The notes under the pieces: generated by a model
Told to the model about the DNA's origin: nothing
The model's database searches: none
What the model saw: the letters and a program-made list of their open reading frames with translations, nothing else
In this document: piece by piece, positions 1-12,795 of the stretch
Position numbering within the stretch: position 1 is the stretch's first letter
How the letters are laid out: each line of letters begins with the position of its first letter
Program-made: the position numbers and the translations under genes
Assembly (NCBI RefSeq): GCF_042477335.2
Contig: NC_091255.1
Location: 22,174,501 to 22,238,500, forward strand
Source of the DNA: Ovis canadensis
Taxonomy: Eukaryota > Chordata > Mammalia > Artiodactyla > Bovidae
Length of the DNA: 64,000 nucleotides
Direction: 5' to 3'

Positions 1-534
1 TTGACTAGTAAACAGTGATGTAGCGGATAGAGGACCACTGGAGCCTTCCAGCTTCAGCCCGGGGAGTCTCGTGCAGGATTCTCATGCAGGGCCCTTAGGG
101 CCACTTGGCAGATTATTTCTCTGCCATCTACTCTGACGGCTTTATACCATAATTTCAGGGGTAGGCAGTGTTTTCCTATGAAGGGTCAGATAGTACATAT
201 TTTAGGCTCGTGGGCCATACAGTTTCTGTTGCAACTATGTAACTTGCTGTTTTAAACATAACTTGTGACGCAAAAAGGCCATAGTTAATATGTAACAAAT
301 GAGTGTGGCTGTGCTCCAGTAAAAACTTGACTCATGAACACTGAAATGTTAATCTCATACACTTTTTGTGTGCCATGGAATGCTGTTCTTTTGAGTTCTC
401 TGTTAACGATTTAGAAATGTATTAACCATTCTTAGCTCATGGGCGGTAGAGAAAGAGATGACTGACCAGACATGGCCTGCCTGCCACAGTTTGCCGGCCC
501 CTGATTTGAACAAGAGTAGAGTTTAGGTTCAGGG

Positions 535-743
535 GGCTTCCCAGGTGTCGCTAGTGGTAAAGAATCGGCCTGCCAATGCAGGGGATGCAAGAGACGCGGT
601 TTCGATCCCTGGGTTGGGAAGATGCCCTGGAGAAGGAAATGGCAACCCACTCCAGTGTTGCTGGGATAATCCCATGGACAGAGGAGCCTGGCAGGCTAGA
701 GTTCATGGGGTCGCAAAGAATCAGACACAACTGAGCAGGCACA
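535..743 (+). mobile_element. Bov-tA SINE
   Basis: tRNA-derived head (GGCTTCCCAGGTG...GATCCCTGGGTTGGGAAGAT) followed by the Bov-A body ending near the TCAGACACAACTGAGCA box. Near full length. Open frames over it are SINE shadows. Confidence 0.93.
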
Positions 744-788
744 GAAAATGAGGTTCCCAGGCCAGTGGATTCTTATCTAGCATGTGAC

Positions 789-863
789 GGGGGAGCCTGC
801 CGTCTGTGGGATCGCACAGAATCGGACACGACTGAAGCGACTTAGCAGCAGCAGCAGCAGCAG
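789..863 (+). mobile_element. Bov-A2 SINE 3' fragment with (AGC)n tail
   Basis: Carries the CGGACACGACTGAAGCGACT end typical of Bov-A2 and terminates in an AGC microsatellite at 844-863. Confidence 0.8.
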
Positions 864-887
864 TAATTAGTAGTGTAATCTACAATT

Positions 888-1005
888 TGTGGCGCTTGGG
901 CTCTGTTGCTCCACGGCATGTGGCATCTTCCTGGATCAGGGATTGAGCCCATGTCTCCTGCACCGGCAGGAGGGTTCTTTATCATGGAGCCACCAGGGCA
1001 GCCCG
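888..1005 (-). mobile_element. CHR-type SINE
   Basis: Reverse complement of the CHR tRNA-derived head. It ends in CCACCAGGGCAGCCCG and contains the diverged B-box region GATTGAGCCCATGTCTCC. Confidence 0.8.
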
Positions 1006-1267
1006 GGATTATTTCTTTAGGAGACAGGTAAAGCCAAGGGAATAACTTCAGGATACTATGTTCTTTGACTCCTGTTTAACTAAAACTCTGGTTTCTCCCT
1101 TTGCTCCAGGAAGGCTAAGATACACAGTAGCTCTCAGAACTCGGGAAGCCTGCTGTCCTTTGGCAGGGGTATAGGGGTGTGTGTGGCATTATTGGGTTCC
1201 CTCCCTCCAGCTAATGCGAGAGACCTGACCTGGTTATCTTGTTCAGCTCAGAAACTCTCATAGATGC

Positions 1268-1455
1268 CACTTCCCTAGTGGCTCAGCTGGTAAAGAATCC
1301 GTCTGTAAGGCAGGAGACCTGGGTTCTTTCCCTGGGTTGGGAAGATCCCCTGGAGAAGGGAAAGGCTACCCACTCCAGTATTCTGGCCTGGAGAATCCCA
1401 TGGACAGTCCATGGGTTGCAGAGAGTCGGACACGACTTAGCGACTTTCACTTTTG
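1268..1455 (+). mobile_element. Bov-tA SINE
   Basis: Head TTCCCTAGTGGCTCAGCTGG, body GGGAAGATCCCCTGGAGAAG, end CGGACACGACTTAGCGACTT. Confidence 0.93.
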
Positions 1456-1896
1456 ATTTATAAAGAAAAATGGGAGGTTAATTCATCAATAGTTTACAAA
1501 TGAAGTTAATTTGGTATAAAAGCACTAAAAATGTGGAATTTGGCCAGGGGTATGAAAAAGAAAGCCCTGTGGGGAGAAAGTCGAGGCTCATAGCTTGAGT
1601 TTTAAAGATGTTGATCTGTCCAGTGAGACATCAAATGGTTAGATGATCAGAGTGCTCAACTCTCCACTCTTGAGCTCTTAGTCCTATGAAGTTTATTCTA
1701 ATTTTTAAATTCATTTTTGGCTTCTTTAAATTAATAATGAACATCTAAGTACTGAGATCTTATTTATGAATGGACCTGCGATATCACGATTCTGCTTTTC
1801 AAGGAATTTTGAGGCAAACTTATACTTACCTTGGGTTTAATTGCTGATGTGTGGTTTTTTTCTTCTGTTTTTCTTTTTTTTTAATACTGTGGGTCA

Positions 1897-2072
1897 GGCT
1901 TTCCTGGTGGCTCAGACAGTAAAGCATCCACCTACAATGCGGGAGACTTGGGTTGGGAAGATCCCCTGGAGGAGGGCATGGCAACCCACTCCAATATTCT
2001 TGCCTGGAGAATCACAATGGACTAAGGAGCCTGGAGGGCAGAGTCGGACACAACTGAGCAACTAAGCACAGC
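1897..2072 (+). mobile_element. Bov-tA SINE
   Basis: Head GCTTTCCTGGTGGCTCAGAC; the middle part of the tRNA-like region is shortened; end CGGACACAACTGAGCAACT. Confidence 0.92.
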
Positions 2073-2719
2073 ACAGCTGAATACTGTGGATCCAGATGTT
2101 CTTCCCTATGGAAATCAGAGTTTACCAGGAATCTATGATTCATGTTAAAGTACTGTTTGTATCGGCTGTGGCATAATTTGGTTTCCACTTATTACCAAGC
2201 AAGCTTAAATGTGATTGTGGAAATATTGCACCCATTTTCTTGGTTCAAGTTGATCGGATTTTTCACACCCAAAGACCATCTCATACCACTTAGTGGTTTA
2301 GGCTATTTTAGATGAATATCCATGTTATAGATAAAGCACAGTCAAACCAGCCTTCCACGCCATAATCTTTCTTTCTGTAGTGCTTGTTTTCTTCCCTGGT
2401 GAGATGTCCACTTTGGTGGTCTTCAGATCAGTCAGTCTGTTGTGGTCAGATTGTGTGACTCATCGACAGATGAGCCACTCATGGAGAAGGGGCTCTGGCC
2501 CCAGTGGGGGTGCTCGCTTTCTGTGTAGAGTCTGGGAAAGCCTCTCGGCCTCCATTCACCTGATTCCTCATCTGGGGACCCTGAGAGCACAAGGACACCG
2601 ATCCCGGAGAGGCTGAGCATGCTCGTGTGGCTTCAACAGAGCAGGCGCTCGAGTTTGCCTCAGCAAGTCCTGCGGGACCGACAGAGGCAGATTAATGAGG
2701 CCTGCGCTTCCCGCCCTTC

Positions 2720-2855
2720 AGTGTGTGTACAGCTTACCTGGGATCTTGTTAAGCTGCAGAATCGGATTCTGCAGGCGTGGGATGGGGCCCTAGATTCTGC
2801 ATTCAAGCTCCAGGTCGATGGCTCCTGGGCCCTGGACCACATTTTGTGAGCAGTG
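2720..2855 (+). mobile_element. MER5A-like hAT-Charlie fragment
   Basis: Diverged match to the MER5A order: ACCTGGGATCTTGTTAA, ATTCTGCA, CAAGCTCC, then GGACCACATTTTGTGAG. Old non-autonomous DNA transposon, class assigned from memory of the consensus. Confidence 0.6.
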
Positions 2856-3426
2856 GGGGGCTATAGAGAAGGGCTGGCGTTCTTCATTTGGAATCTCCAA
2901 ATAGGGAGACTTCTTGCAAAGCAGGAGCGGAACGGCACCTGCTTTAAATGGATTGGAGAAAAAGCATGATAGTGTAATTCTGAGACACTTGTCCGAGAAT
3001 CAGCTCAGGTTTTCAGCACCACTGGCTGTTTGGCTTTGTCTTGACCCTGTGCCTTCTCTGCATTGCTGCACCACTCACTGTTTGCACCGCTCATTCAGTT
3101 CACTGACTGTTAGTTTATCTCTTATTGCTGCTCACCTGTTTTATATGTATGTCTTGTGTCGTCTCTTGAAGATGATAAAATCTTAGCACAGGGTGATGTT
3201 TCTTGCTGCCTTATATCCCTGTTCTGGTGACTCTTGGTGCATAGCACACCATTCCAAAACTCAGTGGCGTAAAAGCCATTTTTCTTTTGCTCACAGATTC
3301 ATGTAGGTCAAGACTTTGGACCTTATGTAGTAAGGACAACTTATCTTTGCTCCACAGTGTCTGGAGGTGACTTGATGATTGGGAGCTAGGTTCACTGCGG
3401 TGTCTTTTTAAAAAAAAAAGTATTTT

Positions 3427-3556
3427 CATTTATTTCTTTGGCTGTGCTGGGTCTTAGTTGCAGCATGTGGGATCTCGTTTCCTGACCAGGGATGGAACCC
3501 AGGCCCCCTGCACTGGGAGTGTGAACTCTCGGCCACTAGGCCTCCAGGAAAGTCCC
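3427..3556 (-). mobile_element. CHR SINE inside an older unclassified repeat
   Basis: Reverse-strand CHR with GATGGAACCCAGGCCCCCTG and terminal GGAAAGTCCC. The flanks (about 3230-3420 and 3557-3765) look like two halves of an older interspersed repeat that I cannot name with confidence. Confidence 0.8.
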
Positions 3557-4702
3557 GAGAACCGCTGAGGTGTCTCGATTCACATGTTTAGCAGTTGATC
3601 CTAGCTGTCAGCTGGGACGTCTGCTAGGCTGCTGGCTGGAACTCCCGCAAGTGACCTCTCCACACGGTGACTCTGGCTTCTTTGGGCTGCCTCACAGCGT
3701 GGCAGCTGGGTTCCAAGAGCACGTGTTAGGAGACCAAGGAGAGGTGTATGACCTGTTCATGATCTAGCCTCAGAGGCATCATCTCTACTGTACTGTTCTG
3801 GTTGGTCACATGGGATGCAGGGTGTTATTATGGCCATTTTCGGCAAAGACGTTCTGCCATAGTCCCCAGCAGCACACGCGGCAGGAACTCAGTAAACACT
3901 GGTGTGAATGAGCGAGAAATATCTTAAACATCCAGGGGGAGGAAGACCAGATTAAAAAACTCAGTTCCAAATGGGAACAGACTGCCCCTGGTACAAGTAC
4001 CTGCCTGCTTTCACCTTTTATAGGTAGTTATTTATAGTCTCTTCTTATTCTGTTTCCAACATGAGAATCTGTGAGTTTATCAGTGGAGCTAAACTTGTGA
4101 AGCCTGTGCGTCTCTGTCCCTGTCGGCAGGCTTTTCTCCCTGCTCTCATCAGGTGGACTACTCCTGTCTTCCTTTGGACTGTGGTCTGTTCTCCACCCAG
4201 CAGCTGGCTAGTGTCTTACAACGATAAGCCTTTGTTAGGCTCAGTTCATGGGCTGGTGGGTGGTCCATAGTGTATCGAGATGTCAGCCAGGCCATGACGA
4301 TGACGACACAGGCAGTAACTCTACAGCTACACTCTAGGGGAATATCTGTGGCCAAACTATCAAAATGGTGATTCTCAGATTCCTTAGTTCTTTGTGTGTT
4401 ATGTATATCTATCCTCTCCCCAGCCATTGCATCAGTTAAATTATATGGCAGGAAAAGCAAAAACAACCCCTCCTCCAAATCTAAGATGTTTTAGCAAATT
4501 AGCTTTCCACATTTAGCTGTCCAGATCAGTGAGAACAATTTGTGACTCTCTTTTATTTTGTTTTAACATGAATGCAGCTCAGTATTTGTTTGAATTTTAT
4601 TTTCAGTGTTGTATCAGAAAGTGTTTTTTCCCCTTAAATTTTGCCACACTGTGATTTTTATTTGTAAGAGTTAACTTTTTCCCCCCAGTGGAACACATTT
4701 CT

Positions 4703-4898
4703 TTTATTTAATATTTTTTGAATATTTATATTTATTTGGCTCCTCCAGGTCTTCGTTATTGCACACAGGATCTTTATTTGTGGCATGCGAACTCTTAGCT
4801 GTGGCACGTGGGATCTAGGGCCCTGATCAGGGATCAAACCCAGGCCCCCTGCATTGGGAGCACAGAGTCTTAGCCACTGGACCAGCAGGGAAGTCCCC
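4703..4898 (-). mobile_element. CHR SINE with perfect target-site duplication
   Basis: Reverse-strand CHR with GATCAAACCCAGGCCCCCTG and terminal GGGAAGTCCCC. Both sides carry the identical 18-mer CCAGTGGAACACATTTCT (4685-4702 and 4899-4916). Confidence 0.92.
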
Positions 4899-7289
4899 CC
4901 AGTGGAACACATTTCTGATTTAATAATGAAATATAATGAGAAAAGTAGTATTTATTTACTTACAGCAATGTAGGCTAATGCCTCTATTTTGATAATTTTA
5001 AGGGTTTTTTTTTTTTAGAGTAGACATTTAACGGAAGAAGAAAATGTGATTACATAGGCTTTTCGGGTATTAAAAAACATAGAGTATAGGCCTCCAGTGT
5101 ATACTACAAACCTCTGAAATTCCTAAAGGTAAAAATATCTTAGATCATTTTAAAGGGCCGTCTCTGGCACTACTGTGGCCATTTTTTCTGCTTATTCAAA
5201 AGAAGAAAAAGCTGTAGATGAATTTCAGTTCTTAAAGTCCTCATTCTAGGGGTTTTCTTGTCGTGACTTTTTTTTTTTTAAGGTAGCTTCTGTGGCAGTG
5301 GGATGGGTCCTGTGGATAGACTGACTGCAGGTAGCCAGTCTGCACCTGCTCCGGTTAGATCCTGGCGCCCACATCCCAGGAGAGCTCCAGTTGTTGTTGA
5401 AGCTTATGCTTTCCTGAGAGTACAGGCCCTCTAGGTCGGCACTAATGCTGCATTTCGTCTAGCACTTAGATCTTTGATGTTCATTATTCAGAGACCAGCA
5501 TCATCCCTGACATTTCTTATAACTTGTTAAAAAAAAACAACTCTCAGGTTGGTTTAGGACAGCTCCTCCTTTTTGTCCTTCACCTCACCCCCATTCTCCT
5601 GGCCCAGAAAGCGTTTGTTCCCTCTCAGAAGTAAATGCAGCTGAGCGCTGTGAAGGTCAGTGAGTGAGCTGAACACCATGGACAGCGGCGTGGACATTCT
5701 TTGGCGTTCTCTCTGGTCACCCTTGTCCCAGAGGCCCCGGGCGCTGCAGTGGGAGCGGTGCTGTCACTCAGAGGGCACCTTGGAACCCCTGACCCCGCAA
5801 ACCCGGTCAGTCTTTCGCTTTCCCAGTAGATACCCTGTTTTCCCTGCGACGCTCGCTGAGTTGATTTTGACACACCTGTGACGTCATGCCCATGTTTTCT
5901 TGTATTCATTTTGATCAGATTCTGCTAATCTTAGACATGAAGCAGACTAGGGCTTCTTGGCTCTGCCCTCCCGGGACCTGCTCCTCGAAGTGGTCCCTCC
6001 CTCTGCCATCAGGAGGGCTTTCTGGGACCTGGAGTCTGTACAGTCTGTGGCGCTGTCTCTGTTTTCTGGGCAGGAGGAGAAGCTGGAGCAGCTCAGCCTC
6101 TCTGGGTCAGTCTTTTCTGTGTGGAGCCTTTGATCTCCTTAGGCAGAGGTAAGGCCTCTCTCATGCACCGAAGGCACTGGTGGCTGGGGGCGCTGGAAGC
6201 GTGGGCGAGGAGGCCGCAGCCGTGCCCCGTGGGCACCGTGAAGCTGGCTGTGGGTTTGAGCCGGGAGCCCGGACACCTTGGGCCTCTTCTTGTGAAGAGC
6301 CCCACGCCTTGCCCTCTCCCAGCTGAAATGCCTCACCCTTTCCAAACCTTGAGTTTTCCCGTCTGCGAGAAGGGTTTGGGAGTCTCGCTCAGAGGAGCAT
6401 CTGTATGCTTGTGCCCTCTGAGTGCTCTCTGGCAGAAGTTGTTTTTCTGAACCTTGGATTCAGCTTTGGCAGTTTAAGCAGGCTTCTGGCACGAGACTGG
6501 CAAGCAGCAGCAGGGAGGGAGCATTCTGTCTGTCTCGCTTGGATTCTGCCCCAAGGATCCACAATCTGCTTGCTTTTCCCTGCAGCACCAAGTACCCTCT
6601 CACTGCCCAGCGAAGGAGGAGTTAACTGAGTAAGCTAGGCTTTCAGCCCACCCATCCCTTACCCGTGGCCCTTGATGAAGACCTTTCCGCTGAAAAGGCC
6701 AGTGAGCCTGGGACCCCAGCTTCAGGAGGGCAAGTGGCTTCCCAAACAGGGTAATTATTTGGGAGACCACAGGACATGAGTCCCTCTTAATTAGACAGTA
6801 ACTGGATAACCTGGTTGGAAATTTGATTAGCATCTTCCACATTGAGGAAGGAGTTATCACCAGCAGCTCAGAAGCCTTACGTGGTGTGTTTATTGCTGCG
6901 TGGTGACTTTGCTTTTTAAACTATTAGGATTCTGCCAGGGAGAGACTTGGAAGCGGCATGAGACTGCGCTCTGCTGCAGGACGGGCTGTTCTCCCAAAGT
7001 TCTGCCTGTTTCCATGTACATCTAACCCTCACGTCCGCACTCTTTTCCTCACACAGCTGCTTCCTTGTTTGTCTTCTTGATGTGATTTCGCCTACACACG
7101 ACCCCTGTGTCACTGGTCGGCCGATGTGGGCCCCACATGAGGGGTGGTAAGCCTGGGAGAGGCAGCTCCCTTGTAGCGAGCAGTTTCTGAGACACTGAGG
7201 GGTCAGCACCGGCACTCTGAGTGCCTCAGTCTGGAAGGGGAATCTGGGCGGCGCACCGCGGCATCACCCCTGCAGGGGTGCTCATTGTC

Positions 7290-7450
7290 CCCCCGACCAG
7301 CAGCAGCAGCGTCACCTGGGAAATAAACGCCAGCTCCCGAGCCCCCTCTCCCAACCACTAAGTCAGGACCTCTGGGGGCGGGGCTTAGCAGTCTGCTTCA
7401 ACAAGCCCTCCAGGTGGTGCTGATGCTCGCCTAGCGTGAGAACCACTGCA
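7290..7450 (+). mobile_element. MER5A-like hAT-Charlie element
   Basis: CACCTGGGAAATAAACGCCAG, CTCTGGGGGCGGGGC, CCAGGTGGTGCTGATGCT and terminal GTGAGAACCACTGCA follow MER5A order and spacing. Confidence 0.75.
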
Positions 7451-9235
7451 GTACAGAGCTGCAGAACGTTCCGTCAGTTTCAGGAATACCACGTAACGAT
7501 TCCATGTTTGTACACACTGCAGAAAGGTCACCACGGTAAAGTCTGTCACGTAGTTAACAAGGTTTTCTTGTGGCAAGAACTTCTAAGATTATCCTCTTAG
7601 CAGCTTTCAAATATGAGTGCAGCGCTGATGGTGGTCCCCATGCTATGTGTCACATCCCCGTGACTGACTGTAAACTGGAGGTGTGTCTCTCTTAACCCTC
7701 CTCATCCATTTAATCCCCACCTCTGAGAACCAGCAGCCGGTTCTCTGTAGCTTTGAGCTCTTTTTTCCTGAGAGCCTACATGCAGCTGCTGCTCTGCAAC
7801 ATTTGGCTCACTTCACCCAGCATGGTGCCCTCAGGGTCCATCTGTGGTGTTCTGAATGGCAAGGTCTCCTCTTTTTTATGGCTCATTAATATTCCATGGT
7901 GTTTGTATCTGTACTGCGTTTTCTTTATCCGTTCATCCATGCATGGGCACATTAGGTTGTTTCCATGTCTTGGCGGTGAACGTGGGGATGCATCTATCTT
8001 CTTGAGTTAGTGTTTTTATTTTTGTTGGATAAATACCCGGAAATGGAATTGCCAGCTCATGTGGTAATCCTGTTTTTAACTTTTTAGGGACCCTCCATAT
8101 GGTTTTCTGTAGTGGTTGTACCAACTTATATTTGCATAAACAGTGCACAGGGGATCCTTTTTCTCCACATCCTTGTCTATACTTGTTATTTCTTGTCTTT
8201 TTGATAGTGAAGTGAGGTTTTGGTTTGTATTTCCCTATAATTAGTGATGTTGAATACCTTTTCATGTACCTGTTGACCATCTGTGTTTCTTCTGTGGGAA
8301 AATGTCTATTCAACCCTCTGCCCATTAAAAAAATTTTTTTTTCTATTGAATTGCATGCACTTTTTATATAGTTTGGACCTTAACCCCTTATCGGTCAAAG
8401 CATTTGTAAATATTTTCTCCCATTCCATATGCTGCGTTTTTGTTGTTGTTGTTTAGTTTCCTTTGCTGTGCAGGGGCTTTTTACCTTGATGTTGTCCTCC
8501 TCGTATATTTTTGCTTTCGTTGCCAAATCCAGAAATCGCTCCTAAGACCAGTGTCAAGGGGCTTGCCTCCTAGGTCTTCTTCTCAGAGTTTTATGGTTCC
8601 ATCCTTTTATTATTGTGGTGTGTCACACCAATTGATTTCCAGATGTTGTACCACCCTTGAATTCCTGGGATAAATGGCACCAGATCATTGCGTATGATCC
8701 TTTAAGTATATTCAGCAATATAGTTTGTCGATATTTTGTCAAGTTTTCCATTAGGTTGATCAGAGATACTGGTCTGTAATTTTCTTGTGGTGTCCTTGTC
8801 TGGTTTTGGTATTAATGTTATGCTGGCCTTGGATGAGTGTGGAAGTGTTTGCTCCTCCTCTGTGTTTTAGAAGAGTTTGAGGATTGGTACATATTCTGTA
8901 AATGTTGGGTAGAATTCACCGGAAAAGCTGTCTGTGTCTTAAATTTTGTTCGTTGGTGGCACGGGGTTGTGGGAGGTGGGGGTTGATTAGGGATTCAGTC
9001 ATCTTTCTGGTTATTGGTCTGTTCAGATTTTTTATTTCTTCATGATTCAGCCTAGGTGTATAATTACTCCTCTGTATTTCTGTTGTGTATCAGTTGTGAA
9101 TTTTTTTCCTTCACGCCTGATTTTGAGTCCTTTGTGTGTGTGAGTCTAGCTAAAGATTTGCCAGTTTTGTTTATCTATTCAAGGAGTGACCTTTTAGTTT
9201 CATTGATCTTTTATATTGTCTTTTTTAAAACGTTG

Positions 9236-9405
9236 ATTTGCTTGCTTTGGGGCTTAGTCACAGCACGCCATCTTTGGTCTTCGTGGCTGCCTGCGAGCTC
9301 TTGTTGCAGCCTGTGGGGTCGAGTTCCCCGACCAGGGGTCACACCCAAGCCCCCTGCAGCGGGAGCTCCAAGCCTCCGCCACTCAGCCGCCAAGGAAGTC
9401 CTTCT
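9236..9405 (-). mobile_element. CHR SINE inside L1
   Basis: Reverse-strand CHR: GACCAGGGGTCACACCCAAG, GCCACTCAGCCGCCAAGGAA, GTCC. Confidence 0.85.
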
Positions 9406-10427
9406 TATCTTTCATAGACTCTGTTTCTTTCCACTCTGATCTTCGTTACTTCTTTCCTTTTACTAACTTGGGACTTTGCTCTTTTTCTGGTTCCCTGAAG
9501 CGTCGAGTTAGACTCTGAGATCTTGTTTCTTGATGTGCAGGCAAAAGTTTGGTGTGCTGCATCTCCACTTCGATTTGTCGCAGGCATGCTTTGATTTCTC
9601 TTTTGCTTTCTTCTGTGACCCATTGGTTGTTCAGTAACATGTTGTTTAATCTCCACTTATTTGCGGATTTTCCAGTTTTCTTCTTGTGATGATCTCTAGT
9701 TTCAGACTGGTGTGGTTGGAAAAGATGCTTGATGTGATTTCAGTCTTAAGTTTATTAAGAGTTGTTCCGTGGCCTAAGTATATGATCTGCCTTGGAGATG
9801 GTTGCATGTGCACTTGACGAGAATATGTATTGCGTTGCTTTTGGATGAAATGTTCTGTATATTTGTGTTACGGTTACCTGGTCTAACGTGTTTGTTTAGA
9901 ACTGACGTGTCCTTACTGGTATTCTGTCTGGATGATCTGTCCATTGATGAAAATGGAGTGTAAAGTCCCGTATTATTACATCACTGTCTCCTTCTCCCTT
10001 GAGGTCTGTTAATATTGCTTTATATATTTAGATGCTCCTATATTGGGTGCAGAAATATTTACGAATGTTTTATCCTTTTGTTGACACCCCCCCCACCCCT
10101 TATCATTATGTAATGCCCTTCGTTCTGTCCACTTTAAAGTCTATTTTGTCTAAGTATAGCTACCCCAGCTTTCTTTTGGTTTCCATTTGTATGGAATATC
10201 TTTTCCCATCTTCACTTTCAGTCTGTATATCCTTACATCAGAGGTCGGCAGCACTTTTTTTTTTTAATCCATTCAGCCACTTTCTGTCTTTTGACTGTAG
10301 AATTTAGTCCGTATACATTTAGAGTAATTATTGGTGAGTCTGTCCTTCCTGCCATTTGGCTCGTTGCTTTCTGCTGTTTTGTAGTTTCTCTGGTCTCTCG
10401 CTGTCCTGCTTTGTGGTTTGCTGGTTA

Positions 10428-10727
10428 TATTTATTTATTTGTGGCCGCACTGGGTCTTCATTGCTGCACGAGGGCTTTCTCTAGTTGTGGAGTAGGGGCT
10501 CCTCTTTAGTCGCAGCGTGCGGGCTTCCCATCATGGTGGCTTTTCTTGTTGCGGAGCACCAGCTCCAGGGTGCTCAGGCGTCAGTGCTCGCAGGGCGTGG
10601 GCTCAGGAGTCGTGGCACACGGGCTTAGCTGGCCCGTGGCACGTGGACTCTTCCTGGAGCGGGTTGAACCCGTGTCTCCTGCATTGGCAGGTGGATTCTT
10701 AACCCCTGGGCCACCGGGGAAGTCCTG
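10428..10727 (-). mobile_element. Full-length CHR SINE inside L1
   Basis: About 300 bp, reverse strand: GTGGCCGCACTGGGTCTTCA through GTTGAACCCGTGTCTCCTGC to CCACCGGGGAAGTCC. Confidence 0.9.
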
Positions 10728-11496
10728 ATGGTTTTCTGTAGTAGTATGTTTAGATTCTTTTATTCCTCAGATCTTTTGTGAATCTCTCGTGAATAGGTTT
10801 TTGCTTTATGATTACTGTGAGGGTTACACACAACTTATCAACAGTCAAAGTTTCAGTCATTCTAAAACTCTACATTTTTACTCGATCCCCCACATTTTTT
10901 TTGTTATGTTTTACACCATTTTATCTTGTATATCCCTTACTCTTATATTTTTGCTAGTGTGTTTTTTAACCTTCATACTGGCTTTATGAGTAACTCATCC
11001 ATACTGCCTTTACGTTTTATTTTTCTAAATCGTACTATATTCACCTCTACCGGTGAGATTTATATCTTCATCTGTTTTCCTACTACTACTTAGTGGCCTT
11101 TATTTTTCAGCTTAAGAAAGTTCCCTGAATTCTTGTAAGGCCGGTTTACTTTTTGCTAGTCTGGAAAACTTGATCTTTAAATTCTGAATGGCAGCTTTGC
11201 TGAGTATTCTTGTCTGGAAGGGTTTTCTTTCACATCTTGATTCATCATGCCACTCCCTTCTGCCCTGGAAAGTTTCTGCTGAAAACTTGCTGATAGTCTC
11301 CCGGTGGTTCCCTGTACATACCTGAGCTGTTTTCTTCTGCTTTTACGAAAGTTTTCTTGTGTTCTTACTTTTAACAGGTTAATTATAACGTGTCTTGGTA
11401 TGGGTCTCTTTGAAGTTGATTTGGAACTTTTCCAAACTTCCTGGATCTGAATGTGTTTTCATCCCTAGTTAGGGAAGTTTTCAGCACTTTTTCTTT

Positions 11497-11716
11497 TTTC
11501 TCATGCTGTGCTTATTTGCCCAGTCATGTCTGACTCTCTGTGACCCCATGGACTATGGCCCACCAGGCTCCTCTGTCCGTGAGGATTCTCCAGGCAAGAA
11601 TACTGGAGTGGGTTGCTGCACCCTTCTCCAGGGGATCTTTCCAACCCAGGGACTGAACCCAGGTCTCCGGCACTGCAGGCAGATTCTTTACTGTCTGAGC
11701 CACCAGGGAAGCCCTG
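11497..11716 (-). mobile_element. Bov-tA SINE inside L1
   Basis: Reverse-strand copy: CAGTCATGTCTGACTCTCTG, GGATTCTCCAGGCAAGAATA, ending GAGCCACCAGGGAAGCCCTG. Confidence 0.93.
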
Positions 11717-12140
11717 TAAATGTCCATCTGCTTGATGTTATCTCCCAAGTCCCTTAAGCAGTCTTCACTTTTTTCCCCTTTTTTACTGCTCTGTTGGTTT
11801 GAGTTTCGCTGCCCTGCGTTTGAGTTCATTAATCCTTTTCACTGTCTTCTAGTCTGCTGTTGAACTCCTCGAGTGTATTTCTCAGTTAAATTATTGTATC
11901 CTTCAACTTTGTGACTTCTTCTTTCTTATATTTTCTCTTTGTTGAAGTTCATTCATTCTTTCCTCAAGTGAGCATCATTAAGACCATGATTTTGAACTCT
12001 TTAACGGTAAATCATTTATCTCCATTTCAGTTAAGAACATTTTCTGAGGTTTTATCTTGTTCTTTCATTCGGAACATAGCCCTCTACTTCTTCATCTTCC
12101 TTAACTCTCTGTTGGTTTCTGTCCATTAGATAAAACAGCC

Positions 12141-12795
12141 ACCTCTCCCAGTTTTAGAGGAGTGACTTTTTGGTTGTCTCTCAAATCTTTTTGATTGTCT
12201 GAGTGGCCTATTTTTAGTGGCTCCCGGTAGTTGCAGGTGGACCCCAGACTGTCAGAGTTCTATCGGGAAAGGTCTCAGTCCCCAGCTTGTAAAGTGTAAA
12301 TTCACAGGCTTGTGGGACCACTAGCATTAAGTCCCACTGTCCACCAGAAACAGGTGATCTAGACATGTTCCCTGGGCTGCAGTCACAAAAGTTGGGGTAC
12401 TAGATGAGTATACAAATTCCTTTCTAGAAGATACCAGAGAGTTGGAGTGAGACAGAGGGAGAACAAAAGATGGTGTCTGCCAGCCTCTGTTCCCGTCCCC
12501 AGAGCGTGCCAAAGCAGAAGCTCCCGGACAAGCAAATAGGCCTCTCACAGAAAGACTGAGAGTGTGTTGATACCTGTGTGGTGCCCCAGGGCTGGTAGCC
12601 GGCCCAGAACTGTGTTTGCCCCCAGAGGTAGGTGATCAAGAAGTGTCCCCTGGGTGGCAGCCTCAGAATCCAGGGCACCGCACACACGGGTGCTCTGGAA
12701 CGCAGCAGAGGGAAAGTGCGAGGATGGTGCTCACCCTCTGAGGCCTTTGGGGAGGGTTGCGGTAGCCTGCCCCACAGGTTGGAAGCTGTAACTGT
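12141..12795 (-). mobile_element. Possible L1 5' UTR region continuing the LINE
   Basis: A G+C-richer block directly at the 5' side of the minus-strand L1. It contains phrases (GAAGATACCAGAGAG, AGGCTTGTGGGACCACTAG) that resemble L1 5' UTR sequence. Homology is uncertain. No gene is seen. Confidence 0.35.

Larger units (their letters stand above)
7610..12140 (-). mobile_element. Decayed L1 LINE, long, antisense to DUSP14, carrying three SINE insertions
   Basis: On the minus strand, 7933-8325 still reads as the C-terminal part of L1 ORF2 (LVQPLQKTIW, LAIPFPGIYP, KTWKQPNVP). Upstream blocks at about 8620-9230, 9406-10427 and 10727-12140 resemble the L1 reverse-transcriptase, endonuclease and ORF1 regions in antisense. 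Many stops and frameshifts make it inactive. CHR SINEs at 9236-9405 and 10428-10727 and a Bov-tA at 11497-11716 were inserted later. An internal junction near 8620 suggests a deletion. Confidence 0.85.

Noticed and set aside
535..743. tRNA gene, suggested by A/B-box-like sequence in Bov-tA and CHR heads
   Set aside because: The tRNA-like heads belong to SINEs: the cloverleaf is degraded and continues into the Bov-A body or CHR tail.
7933..8325. 130-codon minus-strand protein-like frame
   Set aside because: Real homology, but to the C-terminal end of L1 ORF2. It is a transposon remnant, not a host gene.
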